DNA of 64,000 nucleotides from Venturia oleaginea (GCA_013176395.1 JABMLP010000005.1:1178001-1242000), one strand, 5' to 3'. Shown: positions 46,261 through 57,596, counted from the first letter of the stretch. The notes: generated by a model not told the origin, from the sequence alone. A program made the numbers and translations.

Positions 46261-47188
46261 GGTCGAGAGGAATATGGAGTAATAGCGAAACGACTAAAGG
46301 TTACATGTAACCGTACTAGCAATTGAGCATGCCTCAATAGTCCCAGCAGCTCGAAATTTTGCCCAGCTACCAGCATTCGATCTACAACCTGTCGAACTAT
46401 GCAACTTCCGCCCTGAAGCCCCCCCAAAAAAACCATGCCTAAGTCCTGAAGTCCTGTAATCAACACTCTATCAGGTATCAAGGCATAGAAATGACCGCTT
46501 GGCTCCCAGAGATCTTTCATAAAGATGCCCTACCACTGGTCTGATGCCGCAGGAACACCTCCATCTCTGAGGCCGGAGTAGCTCATATGGTGATTTTAAA
46601 TCAATACATCGCACATCGTGACCAAGCAAGCAATTCAGCAACGTTCTGCGTTTGAAGAGGTAGGGACACTGTAGAATGAGGTTGAGATGGATCTTGATTC
46701 GAGAACCTGATGGCGGAGCAAGTGAATTGATGGTTTTCGAATCCGTTGTCAAGTCAATTCGAGTTCCATCGGAGAGCCAGATGTCTCCATACTGTTCACT
46801 GCATTGAGGAATAGAGATCACAACAGACTCTTCCCACTCGATTCGTCTCTTCTCTAATAGTATCCCAGAAAGAACGCCATCTCGTTGATCGAGATCGCCA
46901 CTCAAAGCAAGTGCACCATGTCCCTCCACATAGCCCAATCTCCTCCCCTCATCAAGATCTCAAGTTTATAGCCGAAGCGCAAGGTGCACAGCCGGGAGGC
47001 GAAGGAGATATAGAGACGTGGGAGTAAACAATCTTGGTGGATGTTCTGTCGATCGATGTAGGAGACTATAAGGAGGACGTAGAAGCAGGCGTGGTTTTGG
47101 TGTCTTTGTTCTTAGCAATACTGTGCCATCCACCTCATTCTTTCCTCTTTCACCAGAGCCTCCAACTCAGTGGCGATACATGAGCCTC
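46261..47188. other. intergenic; weak open frame on minus strand
   Basis: About 930 bases. A 155-codon minus frame (46,938-46,471) starts MGYVEGHGALALSGDLDQRD and contains SIPQCSEQYGDIWLSDGTRI, but it shows no known domain and could be a relic or chance. Confidence 0.35.
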
Positions 47189-47560
47189 CCGGCTGCAAAC
47201 ATGATCGATCTTGCGGATGCTGAAGGGCTGGCGCCGGTCACATATCACGTGACTATCCTGACTATGGACGTATAGACGGCTCCGAGTGCTACAAGTGCGA
47301 TCGTAAGGGACATATTGCTCGCTATTGCCAGAAAGTAGCCCCTGCCAATAGTTTTCGAAATGGAACAGGCAGTTTCTAGGGTGGTACTCCAAAGGCTGGT
47401 GGATTCGGTGGAGCTGGAGGATTGGGTAATCGCCAGATACACTGCTACTCCTGCGGTGGATACGAACACATGTCGAAGTGCTACAACTGCGGAGGAGACG
47501 GCCAAAATTTCACTGCGTCCCGCCAGACCGCAGAAGGCTCTCGACCAAGGACACTCGAAC
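47189..47560 (+). pseudogene. decayed CCHC zinc-knuckle gene (CNBP/Gis2-like)
   Basis: Remains of a nucleic-acid-binding protein with several CCHC zinc knuckles, like yeast Gis2, S. pombe Byr3 and animal CNBP. In one frame from about 47,232 I read GAGHISRDYPDYG, then a whole knuckle CYKCDRKGHIARYC, a TAG stop in the Gly-rich linker, GGFGGAGGLGNRQ, then CYSCGGYEHMSK fused straight to CYNCGGDGQNF. The first knuckle has Tyr for its last Cys (RDY for RDC). The fourth has lost the DCTQGQ-type segment that should separate two knuckles, and the fifth has lost its GHxxxxC half. The stop, the lost Cys and the deletion show that it is dead. Confidence 0.72.
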
Positions 47561-47699
47561 AACCACAAAATGAATATGAAATGCTGGTGGTTGAGTGCGC
47601 TTGCTCGCTTCTTTCTGAAGAACACACTGACCCTATCTCATAGTCTCCGGGTCGCTCGTCAAGCGCTGGGCCATCGACTAGGCTCAATAGCCTCTTGAT

Positions 47700-48270
47700 A
47701 AGCCCTTCAATGCCAACCCGACTGCAGAGGAGCGTAAGAACGTCGAGACAGACGGTAAGCTGACGTTCAGCGCCTGGCCACAGGTCGCAGCAGATCGCGA
47801 AGGTATGTCCAAACGTTCTAGCCATTCAACTATTGGTGTTTTGCTAAACAATTTCAGGACTTGTATGTCGCCGTGTCAAGCCTTTTAACCTGCCATCTGA
47901 AGCAACCTTAAAAGGCATCTTCGGTCTTGTTTGGGGCGGCAATATCCAGGAGTCCGTCTACACTGATGGACAGTCCTGGGATGAGGTCTTGTTCGTTCAT
48001 TTGGATGACTGCAAGCGCTACTTTGACTCCACTCCAAGCTGTGGCATCATGTATCCTGGTTCTAAGGATGGCAACGTCGAGGTTGAAGCTTGCTCATTCG
48101 AGTCTGGTCGTGGCAATGTCAAGGAGGCCATCGAGAAGGGATCTTTCAATCTGTCAATTTTACTTGTATCTGTACCCGGTGGACGATTGGAGGAAGCACA
48201 GGAAGGATCAGATCTGAGCCGTACCTTGTATAGCATCCTTAAAATTAGCACAACAAACTCTTCACCTTGA
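47700..48270 (+). pseudogene. RRM-like gene fragment with one intron
   Basis: Fragment of a gene whose 5' part is missing. From 47,700 one frame reads LDKPFNANPTAEERKNVETD and then SAWPQVAADRE. A GTATGT..TTTCAG intron follows (about 47,802-47,858, with a GCTAAAC branch-like word), and the frame continues EGLVCRRVKPFNLPSEATLK, GIFGLVWGGNIQESVYTDGQ, SWDEVLFVHLDDCKRYFDST to a stop at 48,270. The order beta (CRRVKPF), helix (SEATLKGIFGL), beta (EVLFVHL) is RRM-like, and fungal RNA-binding proteins with a LVWGG segment come to mind. Stops just upstream (TAG at about 47,677 and 47,688) and the missing N-terminus suggest a relic. It could still be the last two exons of a short gene. Confidence 0.5.
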
Positions 48271-48494
48271 AACCCATTAAAATGAAGCTTACCATGTCTT
48301 CCTATGATGCCACGATTCCAGTATCCAATGTTGCCCCGCGTCCCTAATGCTCATGTCAGTTGCCATGCTACTTGACCCGCCACACAACATTTCTCCTGAA
48401 TCAAAAAATCAACATACCTAGAAGATTTTCATCCGACCTTCCTCACCTCTCCAAGCAACAACAATCTCACCAAATATCACCAAATATCACCACA

Positions 48495-48554
48495 ACCACA
48501 TCAATCCCAGCATCAACAGCATCAACCACATCAATCCCAGCATCAACAGCATCA
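48495..48554 (+). repeat. 30-base direct duplication leading into the minisatellite
   Basis: Two perfect copies of a 30-base unit (48,495-48,524 and 48,525-48,554) that starts ACCACATCAATCCCAG and ends in the same CATCAACAG words that form the array downstream. It shows how the array may have begun. Confidence 0.8.
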
Positions 48555-49556
48555 ACAGCATCAACAGCATCAACAGCATCAACAGCATCAACAGCATCAA
48601 CAGCATCACAGCATCAACAGCATCAACAGCATCAACAGCATCAACAGCATCAACAGCATCAACAGCATCAACAGCATCAACAGCATCAACAGCATCAACA
48701 GCATCAACAGCATCAACAGCATCAACAGCATCAACAGCATCAACAGCATCAACAGCATCAACAGCATCAACAGCATCAACAGCATCAACAGCATCAACAG
48801 CATCAACAGCATCAACAGCATCAACAGCATCAACAGCATCAACAGCATCAACAGAACAGCATCAACAGCATCAACAGCATCAACAGCATCAACAGCATCA
48901 ACAGCATCAACAGCATCAACAGCATCAACAGCATCAACAGCATCAACAGCATCAACAGCATCAACAGCATCAACAGCATCAACAGCATCAACAGCATCAA
49001 CAGCATCAACAGCATCAACAGCATCAACAGCATCAACAGCATCAACAGCATCAACAGCATCAACAGCATCAACAGCATCAACAGCATCAACAGCATCAAC
49101 AGCATCAACAGCATCAACAGCATCAACAGCATCAACAGCATCAACAGCATCAACAGCATCAACAGCATCAACAGCATCAACAGCATCAACAGCATCAACA
49201 GCATCAACAGCATCAACAGCATCAACAGCATCAACAGCATCAACAGCATCAACAGCATCAACAGCATCAACAGCATCAACAGCATCAACAGCATCAACAG
49301 CATCAACAGCATCAACAGCATCAACAGCATCAACAGCATCAACAGCATCAACAGCATCAACAGCATCAACAGCATCAACAGCATCAACAGCATCAACAGC
49401 ATCAACAGCATCAACAGCATCAACAGCATCAACAGCATCAACAGCATCAACAGCATCAACAGCATCAACAGCATCAACAGCATCAACAGCATCACAGCAT
49501 CAACAGCATCAACAGCATCAACAGCATCAACAGCATCAACAGCATTAACAGCATCA
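48541..49556 (+). repeat. 9-base minisatellite, about 113 copies
   Basis: About 1,015 bases of the unit CATCAACAG, nearly perfect, with three interruptions: an 8-base unit (CATCACAG) near 48,605, a short unit near 48,853 and another 8-base unit near 49,492. The last units drift (CATTAACAG) before CATCATCATG. All three plus frames and two minus frames are free of stops, so very long chance frames of poly(QQH), poly(INS), poly(STA), poly(MLL) and poly(AVD) appear. None is supported as protein. Copy number may be misassembled. Confidence 0.9.
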
Positions 49557-49558
49557 TC

Positions 49559-50134
49559 ATGGGCTGCCCCTTCTCCAAGCCAGCTCACCAAGAGCAGACC
49601 CTCGCTCCGCGCCCAGTCGCCGCTCCACCAACCTCATCAACATCATCATTCATCGCCCAGGAGGCACAGCAACGGCAGCAACAACCTCTTCCTCCTCTTC
49701 ATCCCGTCTCCATCCCTCCCTCCTCACGAATGTCCCCTTTCCTCACTCTCCCCCGCGAACTGCGCCAAAAAATCCTCCTCGCCAACAAATCGCGAAAGAC
49801 CTCTCTGCTGAAATCCGCCGCAAACGCCAACTGAAGAACCACCCACACTTTCTTCCCAACACCAGGGATCCTCGATTGCGGGGGACGGATAATGTGTCAA
49901 GATGTACGAAAGGGGTTGTTCAACCCAGCTCCAACTCGAACGTGGGCGAACAATTTGCGGAAAGTATGTGCTGTTTTGGGAGAGGAGATGGAGTGGGTGG
50001 AGGCGAAGTGGATAGAGAGGGGGAGGGAAGAGCAGTTTGAGGTTTACAATCCAGTTTACAGCGTTTTTGATGTGCGGTCATACCAGAAATTCGGCATCTC
50101 GGACCATTTGGCGTGGAGGATGGGGCGGTACTAG
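49559..50134 (+). pseudogene. frame-broken F-box gene with N-myristoylation-type start
   Basis: Remains of an F-box protein. It starts at 49,559, 3 bases after the minisatellite, with MGCPFSKPAHQEQ. Gly2, Cys3 and Ser6 fit an N-myristoylation/palmitoylation signal. A Pro/Gln-rich stretch leads to the beginning of an F-box, MSPFLTLPRELRQKILL. The frame then stops at 49,834. Another frame continues with QIAKDLSAEIRRKRQLKNHP, and a third from 49,892 reads MCQDVRKGLFNPAPTRTWAN and LGEEMEWVEAKWIERGREEQ, which look like later parts of the same protein. Two frame changes and the shortened F-box suggest a pseudogene. The alternative is a gene with introns I could not place. Confidence 0.5.
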
Positions 50135-50251
50135 AGAATGGCGGCCGATACCAAAGAGTTTTTGATGTGCGGTCATATCAGCGATTCGGCATATCTGAAC
50201 CATTGGGCGTGGAGGTTGGGGTGGTACTATAGATTGGCGGCCGATACCAAA
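50066..50251 (+). repeat. 93-base tandem duplication
   Basis: Two copies (50,066-50,158 and 50,159-50,251) of a 93-base unit beginning TTTTTGATGTGCGGTCATA and ending GCGGCCGATACCAAA plus two or three bases. They differ at roughly ten sites. The length is 31 codons, and it lies at the 3' end of the broken F-box gene; the first copy ends that frame with a TAG at about 50,132. Confidence 0.8.
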
Positions 50252-52353
50252 AAGTTTTCAATGGCTGGGGCATATCTGGGCGCAGCAGCACTGGGATCCC
50301 TGTCTTTTCATTTTCCTTTGCTGTCTGTGTGACAGTTGGAGCTTTTCTCTTGGCGGAGACGGCGTTTCTGGCAGCATGGTTCGATTGAAAGAAGTCGAGC
50401 GTTGGACTCACACTCATCTTCTGCTATGACTACTTCGATGAAGCCAGCAGATCTGAGCGTTTCTGAGTAATTTGAAGGATAGAGGCACTTACCGAGTAGA
50501 TAGATCCTGCAATCAACCCATTCTTTCTCTGGACTATCACTGCTCCAATTGCCATAATTGAGTGTAATGACTTGAATATGTATCTGAAGCGAGTAAAAGG
50601 TTGAAGCTGGGCCGCAAGATTCCATAGTGGTGAGATCCCGAGCTTCAAATCCTTCACTTTTGACTATGTTAGACCTTGCATCCGAGGTGTTTTCGCCAGT
50701 CTCGAGCCTAAATGAGCAGAAGATCAGCATTGAACTTTGAAACCACAAATTAATCTTTCTGACCAAGTCGAAACCCACGATTGAATCGGAGAACCCAATT
50801 CTCAGCCCAAATCAGCCGGGAAGAATTCATTTCGAGATCCTCAAGTCCCAAATTGTTAAAAATGAATTCTCCCCGCAATTCAAACACCACAATTAAGTAA
50901 ACCAACCCAGCCATGCGCCCGAAGAAAGAGCCAAAATGAATCACATTCCCATTATCCCAGCTCCAACTCGAACTCCCCCCAGCAACAGCGAAGAAAATCC
51001 TCGACCCCATTTTTTAAAAAAGGGCAAAGCTCAATACCCAACACTCGAGTGGTGGGTATCTACGAACAGTCTCTTCCCACTGTCAATCCGAAATTCGCTC
51101 TGCTCTCTCGCTCGTTGCTCCTGGTTGGTGGTTTGGGGTTTGTGCTGGTGAGGGGTCTTACTTACTAGACTACGTACACGAAGATTGACGGAAGATTCGA
51201 TATTCCCGATATATAAACCCTTCCAACACTACGCTTTTCTTTTTCAGCAACGACGAGGGGACTGCAACAGTGATCATGAACTGTCTTTGAACAATTCTTT
51301 GGATAAATGTGAGTTCTTTTTACCTTGAGATTTTAGAATTGTATATAGCTCGAAAATGGAAGGGGAATGATGACTTGCCTAATTGAGTTCCCTACGTTGA
51401 TATCTTTTGCTCAAACTCAAGTCTCCTATTGAATAAAGAACAACCGACAACTTACATCAAAGCTCTCTAGCAGGGTACCTGAGTGTCTGAGCTATTTCAA
51501 GAATACATCTAACGTGAAAGTAATCCTGCACAGATTGCAGGCCCTGAAGGCTGATACCTAATTTCTTGTCAGTGTATACACTCCTTTGAACACGCGAACA
51601 GTAGTCAACATACCTCTAATCCACCAAACTGCCAACCATTGCCGTCGAAGGTTCAGTCAAATACTCACCACCGTAAGCCCTTCTACACCAACAAATTATA
51701 CAGTCCCTTTCACAGACACCGCGTTTCGATCTCTTCTCGTCTCAATCGTACATACACAGCCAACTTCGACGAGTAACTAGCGTCATCTATCAAGGACCTA
51801 TCCTTCCTCTATCAAATCACTCACCGTCCCCAGCAATACCTAAGTCAACAACCTGCCACCAAGACGCGCCCAAATCAGCCCATTCCTCACGCAGGCTGTC
51901 CACCTCGACCGCTCAACTAGAGCAATCAAGGAGTCACAAACCAACTTACCAACAGAGGGCGCTATCCTCTGTGAAAGATCGACTCGCTCTGCCTCTTGTC
52001 AATAGCTCTCTCCGATTGCTCCCTAACATCTCCTCCATCTCGTGCGATTCTTCTGCGTTGCCGACAATCTCCTAGTGAGGGCCCCCATCAGCGCAGCCAA
52101 CATAGTCAAGACACTCTCCACTTACACTCCAACAGCCGTGCGCTAAAGCTTCATACACAGACAGAGTCGAATTGTGCAACACAAGTAAGCACCCTTAAAG
52201 CAGCCATTACAGGCCCCTCTCCTTGCAATACCTTCCCGGTAGAATGCAGAATCTCCAAAACCACCAGCGAGTCCCGAGCACCACTTCAATGTCCCTACAA
52301 GACCACTCTAAGCCTTCAATCACCACTTCTCCAATTCTCCAATCGCTGGCGAG
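50252..52353. other. gene-free stretch with weak open frames
   Basis: About 2.1 kb. A 156-codon minus frame (50,778-50,308) includes SAGFIEVVIAEDE, faintly like the end of a methyltransferase, but has no SAM-binding motif. The part from 51,500 to 52,350 is CA/CT-rich and looks like an untranslated leader or intron-containing 5' end of the relic that follows. Confidence 0.35.
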
Positions 52354-53175
52354 GTGACATGGACCTCTGCAGACAAGGAGGCAATCGCTTCACCAGAAGG
52401 CCCAACGTACAACCCTGATCTGGCTGCAGCTCTTGACAAGCACCTCTTCGGCAAGGAGCCTACGTCGACCGTACTTAATACGTACCTCTTCGGCAAGGAG
52501 CATAAACCTACAGCAGAAATTTTGGCTCCAGTCGACGACGAAGGCACAGAAGCTTATCGCTCAAGAATCGCTCAAGAATCGCTCAGATGAATGAACGCTT
52601 CGCCAGCGAGCCAGCGGTCAGGGCAAGCACCACGAGTCCAGTGGTCAACGATGCTGTGAGAGCTCCAACCTGGATGCCCAAGATCGCTGCCAAAGCCTAG
52701 GAAGGGCTCAATCGCACCTAAAGCAAAGCACTCCTTCGGCAAGCCCAAGACGGTCATATTTGCCCCACTATTACTCGGTCAGACCATCAACGGAGAATTC
52801 GTGGACATACCCGGTCGGTACCAAGGACACGATATCCGAATTCCATACGCTAGCTTCGTCGACCAGTATGTCAAGCCAACCCAAGAGGTCGAGTACAAGA
52901 ATACCAGGGATACGGAACTAAGATTCCACACGCATCATTCTGCTGCCAGTATCCTGGAGCATCCTTCGGGGTTGTTGGAGAACCGGATTATTCCATTCAA
53001 GCGTGATACGATCCGACTAGAGATGATGATGCGCTGTTCCGAGACGACGTCCAGACGGAAGAAGACGAAAAAGAAGACGGCAGTGAAGCTCACTCCTGGT
53101 AGGGACGAGACTAAGAATGGAATTGTGCCCTGCCAACAGACTCAGGCTCCATGCTCCGAGAATCATGGGAAGTGA
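52354..53175 (+). pseudogene. hypothetical gene broken by two small insertions
   Basis: Coding remains of a protein I do not recognise. Frame 1 has ALDKHLFGKEPTSTVLNTYL, a second LFGKE repeat and APVDDEGTEAYRSRIAQ. At 52,557-52,578 an 11-base word, TCGCTCAAGAA, is present twice in tandem; without one copy the frame runs straight on into MNERFASEPAVRASTTSPVV. A second break at about 52,698 is one extra T (AAAGCCTAGG), after which the frame continues with KGSIAPKAKHSFGKPKTVIF and IPGRYQGHDIRIPYASFVDQ to a stop at 53,175. No Met start is visible at the 5' end. The two clean lesions in otherwise open sequence indicate a young pseudogene. Confidence 0.55.
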
Positions 53176-55841
53176 AAGCTTGACGAAAGAGTACGAATCG
53201 ATGATACAACATGAGAACAATGAAAGACTCTGTGAAAGGAAAGCATTGAGGGCAAAAATTCAAAGACTCTGCGAGCAGTTACATGGCAGGAAGAAATTCT
53301 TAAAAGTTCTCATGAGGACAGATAATTCAGGTATGAGATCCATAGACACAGATGTAATGGTAAAGTTCTCATAACATCCCCCTCCCGTCGTCATCACCAC
53401 TATTTCCTAGCTCTTGTCTATATCCAAGCCTTGTTCAAGTTAACAGAACAGAGACAGTAGGAATGATCATCGATCGTTGCATCTTTTCGCCTCATTCAGT
53501 ACACACAAGTCCTAACTCTTTCCATTTCAGTTCATCTACTGATCGTTCCGAATCTCTGGACAATTGTCCATCTAATCATGGTCTCCAAGTCGATGTAGTT
53601 TTGGAATTCGAGTCCTTTAGCTTATTGAACGACCGCAGAGGTCGCGAAGAATAGGCTAATTTTAGCTTTGGAGATTTGTGGAGACGTCAAAGGTAGAATC
53701 ATTGGTCTCTCGATCCTAGTAGTTCTCGTTAGCCTTAGACCTATTGACCGGATGGGGCTTGTTCCTTTGACAGTCATCATGAATAATGTCTGGGAAATAT
53801 ATCCCCCAGCTGGTGTGCTAGGTGCACAAACAAGATCTATCGTTAGAAATGGTGCCAATACTATGGCCTACTCCAAAAGATATCGAGTAGATCACGATGT
53901 GACCACCATATCCAACGAAAAAATCTGTTCACATATTGGTGTCAGACACGACCGATGAGCAAAGCACTCTCTCAAATCCAGCGGCAGGCTTGCGAGTAGT
54001 AAGATCCTGAAACACTTTTCGTCTGGCCACATATTCTTTACAGATCCGTGTCGATGGAGCCTCAAGATTGTAAGTCCAGAAATGCGACGGTTTATAGTGG
54101 ACTCACGAACGTCATTAGTGCTTTTGATCTGCATCGAATCCGCTTTACCATGCAGCATCTTTATGGCAAGGCCCAAGATGCCGGAAGCAAAGAATTCCAG
54201 TTGCGAACAGCATGGCATATGTGCTGACCAGGAGATGTCGATCGTGCAAGGCCCAAGATGAAAGTGTGGCCATCAAAAATGAAGCTGATATTGTCCAGAG
54301 GAATCGTCTCCTGCAAATTTGTACCTCCTACTTCTTTTCGTCAGATTGGCTGTCGTCCATCATGCAGTTTTCCTCAGTGGTTTCGCAAGAGCTTGTTGGC
54401 AAGTCCGCTCCTCACCATGCATACAGGATGGCAATAGGATCCGCTGGTGGATAAAAACGGTGTCGTCCATTGAGGCTTAGTCGGCAGCCAACTGTAAGTA
54501 TTATCTTGAGCAGCGCCCAAAAAAACTTGCTGTTACAATTGAAATGCTGCCCATCAGCGAGTCCAACGACAGTATACATGCCACCTGTTGGACGGCCGAC
54601 AGTCATGCAGCTAGGCTTTTGGACTGGTCATAGACGGCCATCGTCGCAAAGTTTATCAAGGTGCCTCTGCAATGCACCAGGAATCTACGTTCTGATGCAA
54701 GGTCGTGGCGAGGTGCCGTTCGCATTCCCTCACATAGATATCACAATATGCAACTACGAGAGACTGGAGCATCACCAGAAAGCCGAGAGACCCTTGAAAG
54801 CTGAAAGAGTGACTCTCTGCCTTCCACTGTTAATCCAGTCTTTGGTCGTAGCACAGTGTGGCAGTGTGTGTGTAGGGCTCCGCGCCATCACCGTTCGATC
54901 GTGTGAGGGCATCGGCGCGATGTCGACGAGCTGCTACATCTCTATCATCAAGAGTACATGCCTGACGGATATGAGAAAGGCTGAAAGGCTTCAAGGAAGG
55001 CTCGGATGATCTCTGCGCTTCTGGCCATTGGGCAATGCTGTCCTCGTGTGGGTGTATCTTCGGTGGCTTGCAGAAGTGCTGTCTCTGCATCGTCGAAGGC
55101 GGTTCGGAAGATGTGAAGAGAGATTGTAATGGCACCGAGAAGGATTTCGATGGTCTCCTGGGTTTCTGGCTGCCGCTCGATGTCGCCTTTGTCAGGTATT
55201 TTTGGCACGCTCGTTCTCGTAGGAGGTATAGGGGCGGCAGATCTTGGAGGAGCTGTTTCTGCATCGAAAAGGAAGAGATCGGAAGGGTAGAGGGATCTCG
55301 CAAGTCCTTTGAGGAGGTAGGAGGAAGGATTGGCGGGTTTTTATGATGGTTGGCGATGGTATTGAATGCTTCATAGGTTTGATAGGCGAAGTTCAGAAAT
55401 ATTCCGTAGGCTTGGGTATTCTAGGGCATGGTATGAAGATGATGATCGGATGCGAATGGGAATCTCGCAGCCGCAGCCGCATGCACTGCAGAATGGATAG
55501 TTCCATGGATATTCTACGGATGCAGGCAGGGGCAGGCCCAAGCTCCCGAAAGTCAAGCAATACAATCATCCCCTGCTCACGTAATTGGCTATCTCATCGC
55601 GCCAGACATGTCTTGCCTCCCAGTGCATTGCATTGCATTATCCTCTGAACGAGGGGGAAGCAGCACTCCAGAGTGGAGCTCTCAAGGAGCCCCTCACTCG
55701 ACGAACTTCACCATGATATCAACAGCCATCCGACGGGAATACGCTTCCGGATATTATTTCCCACTCTCAGAGTCGACTGAACTTCTATCACAACTGCTAT
55801 CTACACCTATCTTACCCTCCCGTTGAACCCATACTTTCACG
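53176..55841. other. gene-poor stretch with unassigned open frames
   Basis: About 2.7 kb. A plus frame at 53,117-53,374 has a coiled-coil look (YESMIQHENNERLCERKALR) and may be a frameshifted tail of the preceding relic. A minus frame at about 55,300-54,948 is protein-like (DIERQPETQETIEILLGAIT; ISLHIFRTAFDDAETALLQA) but has no Met start of its own and no known domain. The last 150 bases hold the CT-rich promoter and leader of the dehydrogenase gene. Confidence 0.35.
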
Positions 55842-57596
55842 ATGGCTGCACAACTACCCTTCAAGGTCAGCTTGAACAGCTCCCTTTTAACCCGAAGCTT
55901 CCATTGATGACATGATAAATAGCTTTCTAATCCTGAGCTCTACCATGAAAAGTCTTATGTCAATGGAAAATGGATAGACGCAAAGTCTGGCAAGACCTTT
56001 GACATCTACGGCAAGTCTCAGCGACAACAGCATTTCTTCCTGCACAACGTCTAACCTTCACAGATCCCGGAAATGGCAACGTGTGGGCAACAGCTCCGAA
56101 CAACGCTGCCGAAGATGTCGACAATGCCGTTCAGGCCGCCCATGCAGCTTTCCAGAAGTACAAGCTTGAGAATCCACGAACAAGGGCCAAGCTGCTGATG
56201 GCATGGAACCATCTCATCACCGAGAACAAAGATGATCTTGCCAAAATTGTCACTTACGAAACTGGAAAACCGCTCGCTGAAGCCCGAGCTGAGCTTGACT
56301 ACAGTCTTGGCTTCACTTGGTGGTTCTCTGGAGAAGCTGAGAGGATTAGAGGATCTGTTTCTCAGCCTGCAGCACCTGGAAGGCGAATGTTCACTGTCAA
56401 GCAACCAATTGGTGTGGCTGCCGCTCTTGTGCCATGGAACTTTCCTATCGCGTGAGTCTCATCGCTGGTTGTTGCACCAACCTTGCTCACAAGCAGCAGC
56501 ATGATTCTACGAAAGTGCGGTGCCGCATTCGCTGCTGGCTGCACTATGGTTGTCAAGCCTTCTCCAGAGACACCCCTCAGCGTTCTCGCATTGGCTCATT
56601 TGGCCGAGAAAGCTGGCTTCGCTCCAGGTGTCTTGAACGTTCTAACCACTGACTTGGACAATACTCCAGCTCTTAGTGAGGCCCTTTGCCGACATGATCT
56701 TGTCAAGAAGGTTACCTTCACAGGATCGGTGAGTTGTTGCCCTTCGACAATGCCTAGTGTGAATCTAATACCTCCATAAGACAAGAGTTGGAAAGCTTGT
56801 AGCCAAGCACTGCGCCGACGGCCTGAAAAAGGTCACGCTCGAGCTTGGTGGAAACTGCCCATTCATAGTCTTTGATGATGCAGATCTTGAGCAAGCAGCA
56901 GAAGGTGCGAGTGTAGCTACCTGCCCATGTCGTTCATACTAACCCACATAAACAGCTCTAATGGCACTCAAATGGCGCCACGCAGGACAAGCTTGCATCA
57001 CAGCCAACCGCCTCTACGTCCAAAAAGGTGTCTACGAGAAATTCTCAAACCTCATCGCTGAAAAGACAAAGAAACTCAAGGTTGGCCATGGTGCCACCGA
57101 CGGCTCAACTCTAGGTCCAATGACTACACCTCGAAGCGTAGACAAAGCCAAATCCCACGTCGAAGACGCCAAGAAGAATGGGGGCAGAATTCTCATGGGA
57201 GGAAATCCCGTCATCATCGAAAAAGGCTATTTCTTCGAACCAACAATTGTCCTCGATGCACACGAGGGACTTCTTCTGGCTCAAGAAGAACAATTCTCAC
57301 CCATCGCTGCCTTCTTTCCCTTCGAAACCGAAGAAGAAGTTGTAAAGATCGCTAATGCTACGACCATGGGTCTCGCCTCTTATTTTTTTACCAAGAATAT
57401 CGATCGAACGTGGCGACTTCTGGAGAATCTGGAGGCTGGCCAGATCGGAATGAATACTGGTAATATGTCTGCTGCCGAAATTCCGTTCGGTGGCATTAAA
57501 GAGAGCGGATATGGTAAGGAGTCCGGAAAGGATGTTGCTGTTGAGGAGTATATGATCACCAAGACCGGCGTTCTTACTCTGGCAGATCATTACTAA
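55842..57596 (+). CDS. succinate-semialdehyde dehydrogenase-like aldehyde dehydrogenase, six exons
   Basis: NAD(P)-dependent aldehyde dehydrogenase, closest in motifs to succinate-semialdehyde dehydrogenase (Uga2 type), the last step of the GABA shunt. Exons 55842-55865, 55923-56010, 56064-56451, 56500-56728, 56781-56904 and 56956-57596 give 497 residues, normal for the family. Motifs: VPWNFPIA, the cofactor region KPSPETPLS and FTGSTRVGK, the catalytic Glu in LELGGN, the catalytic Cys in [16 protein letters not shown], and [13 protein letters not shown]. The C-terminus includes [20 protein letters not shown], typical of SSADH. The second intron uses a GC donor (GCAAGT) with a normal CAG acceptor; no GT donor there keeps the frame. 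There is no mitochondrial leader; the first exon codes for only eight residues. Confidence 0.92.
56011..56063 (+). other. GC-AG intron
   Basis: Intron of 53 bases with the donor GCAAGT and the acceptor TTCACAG, inside the aldehyde dehydrogenase gene. It is needed to join FDIY to DPGNGNVW in frame. A nearby GT (in AAGTCT) would give the wrong phase. Confidence 0.8.

Noticed and set aside
48541..49556. CRISPR-like array
   Set aside because: The repeats are 9-base head-to-tail units without spacers in a eukaryotic genome.
48360..49811. 483-codon plus-strand frame through the minisatellite, and long minus-strand frames over the same DNA
   Set aside because: Openness follows from the 9-base unit having no stop in five frames. 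There is no convincing start, and the flanks of the frame do not look like protein.
55035..55346. Plus-strand 103-codon Cys/Gly/Arg-rich frame
   Set aside because: The opposite strand reads as more protein-like, and the plus frame's composition is what a shadow would give.
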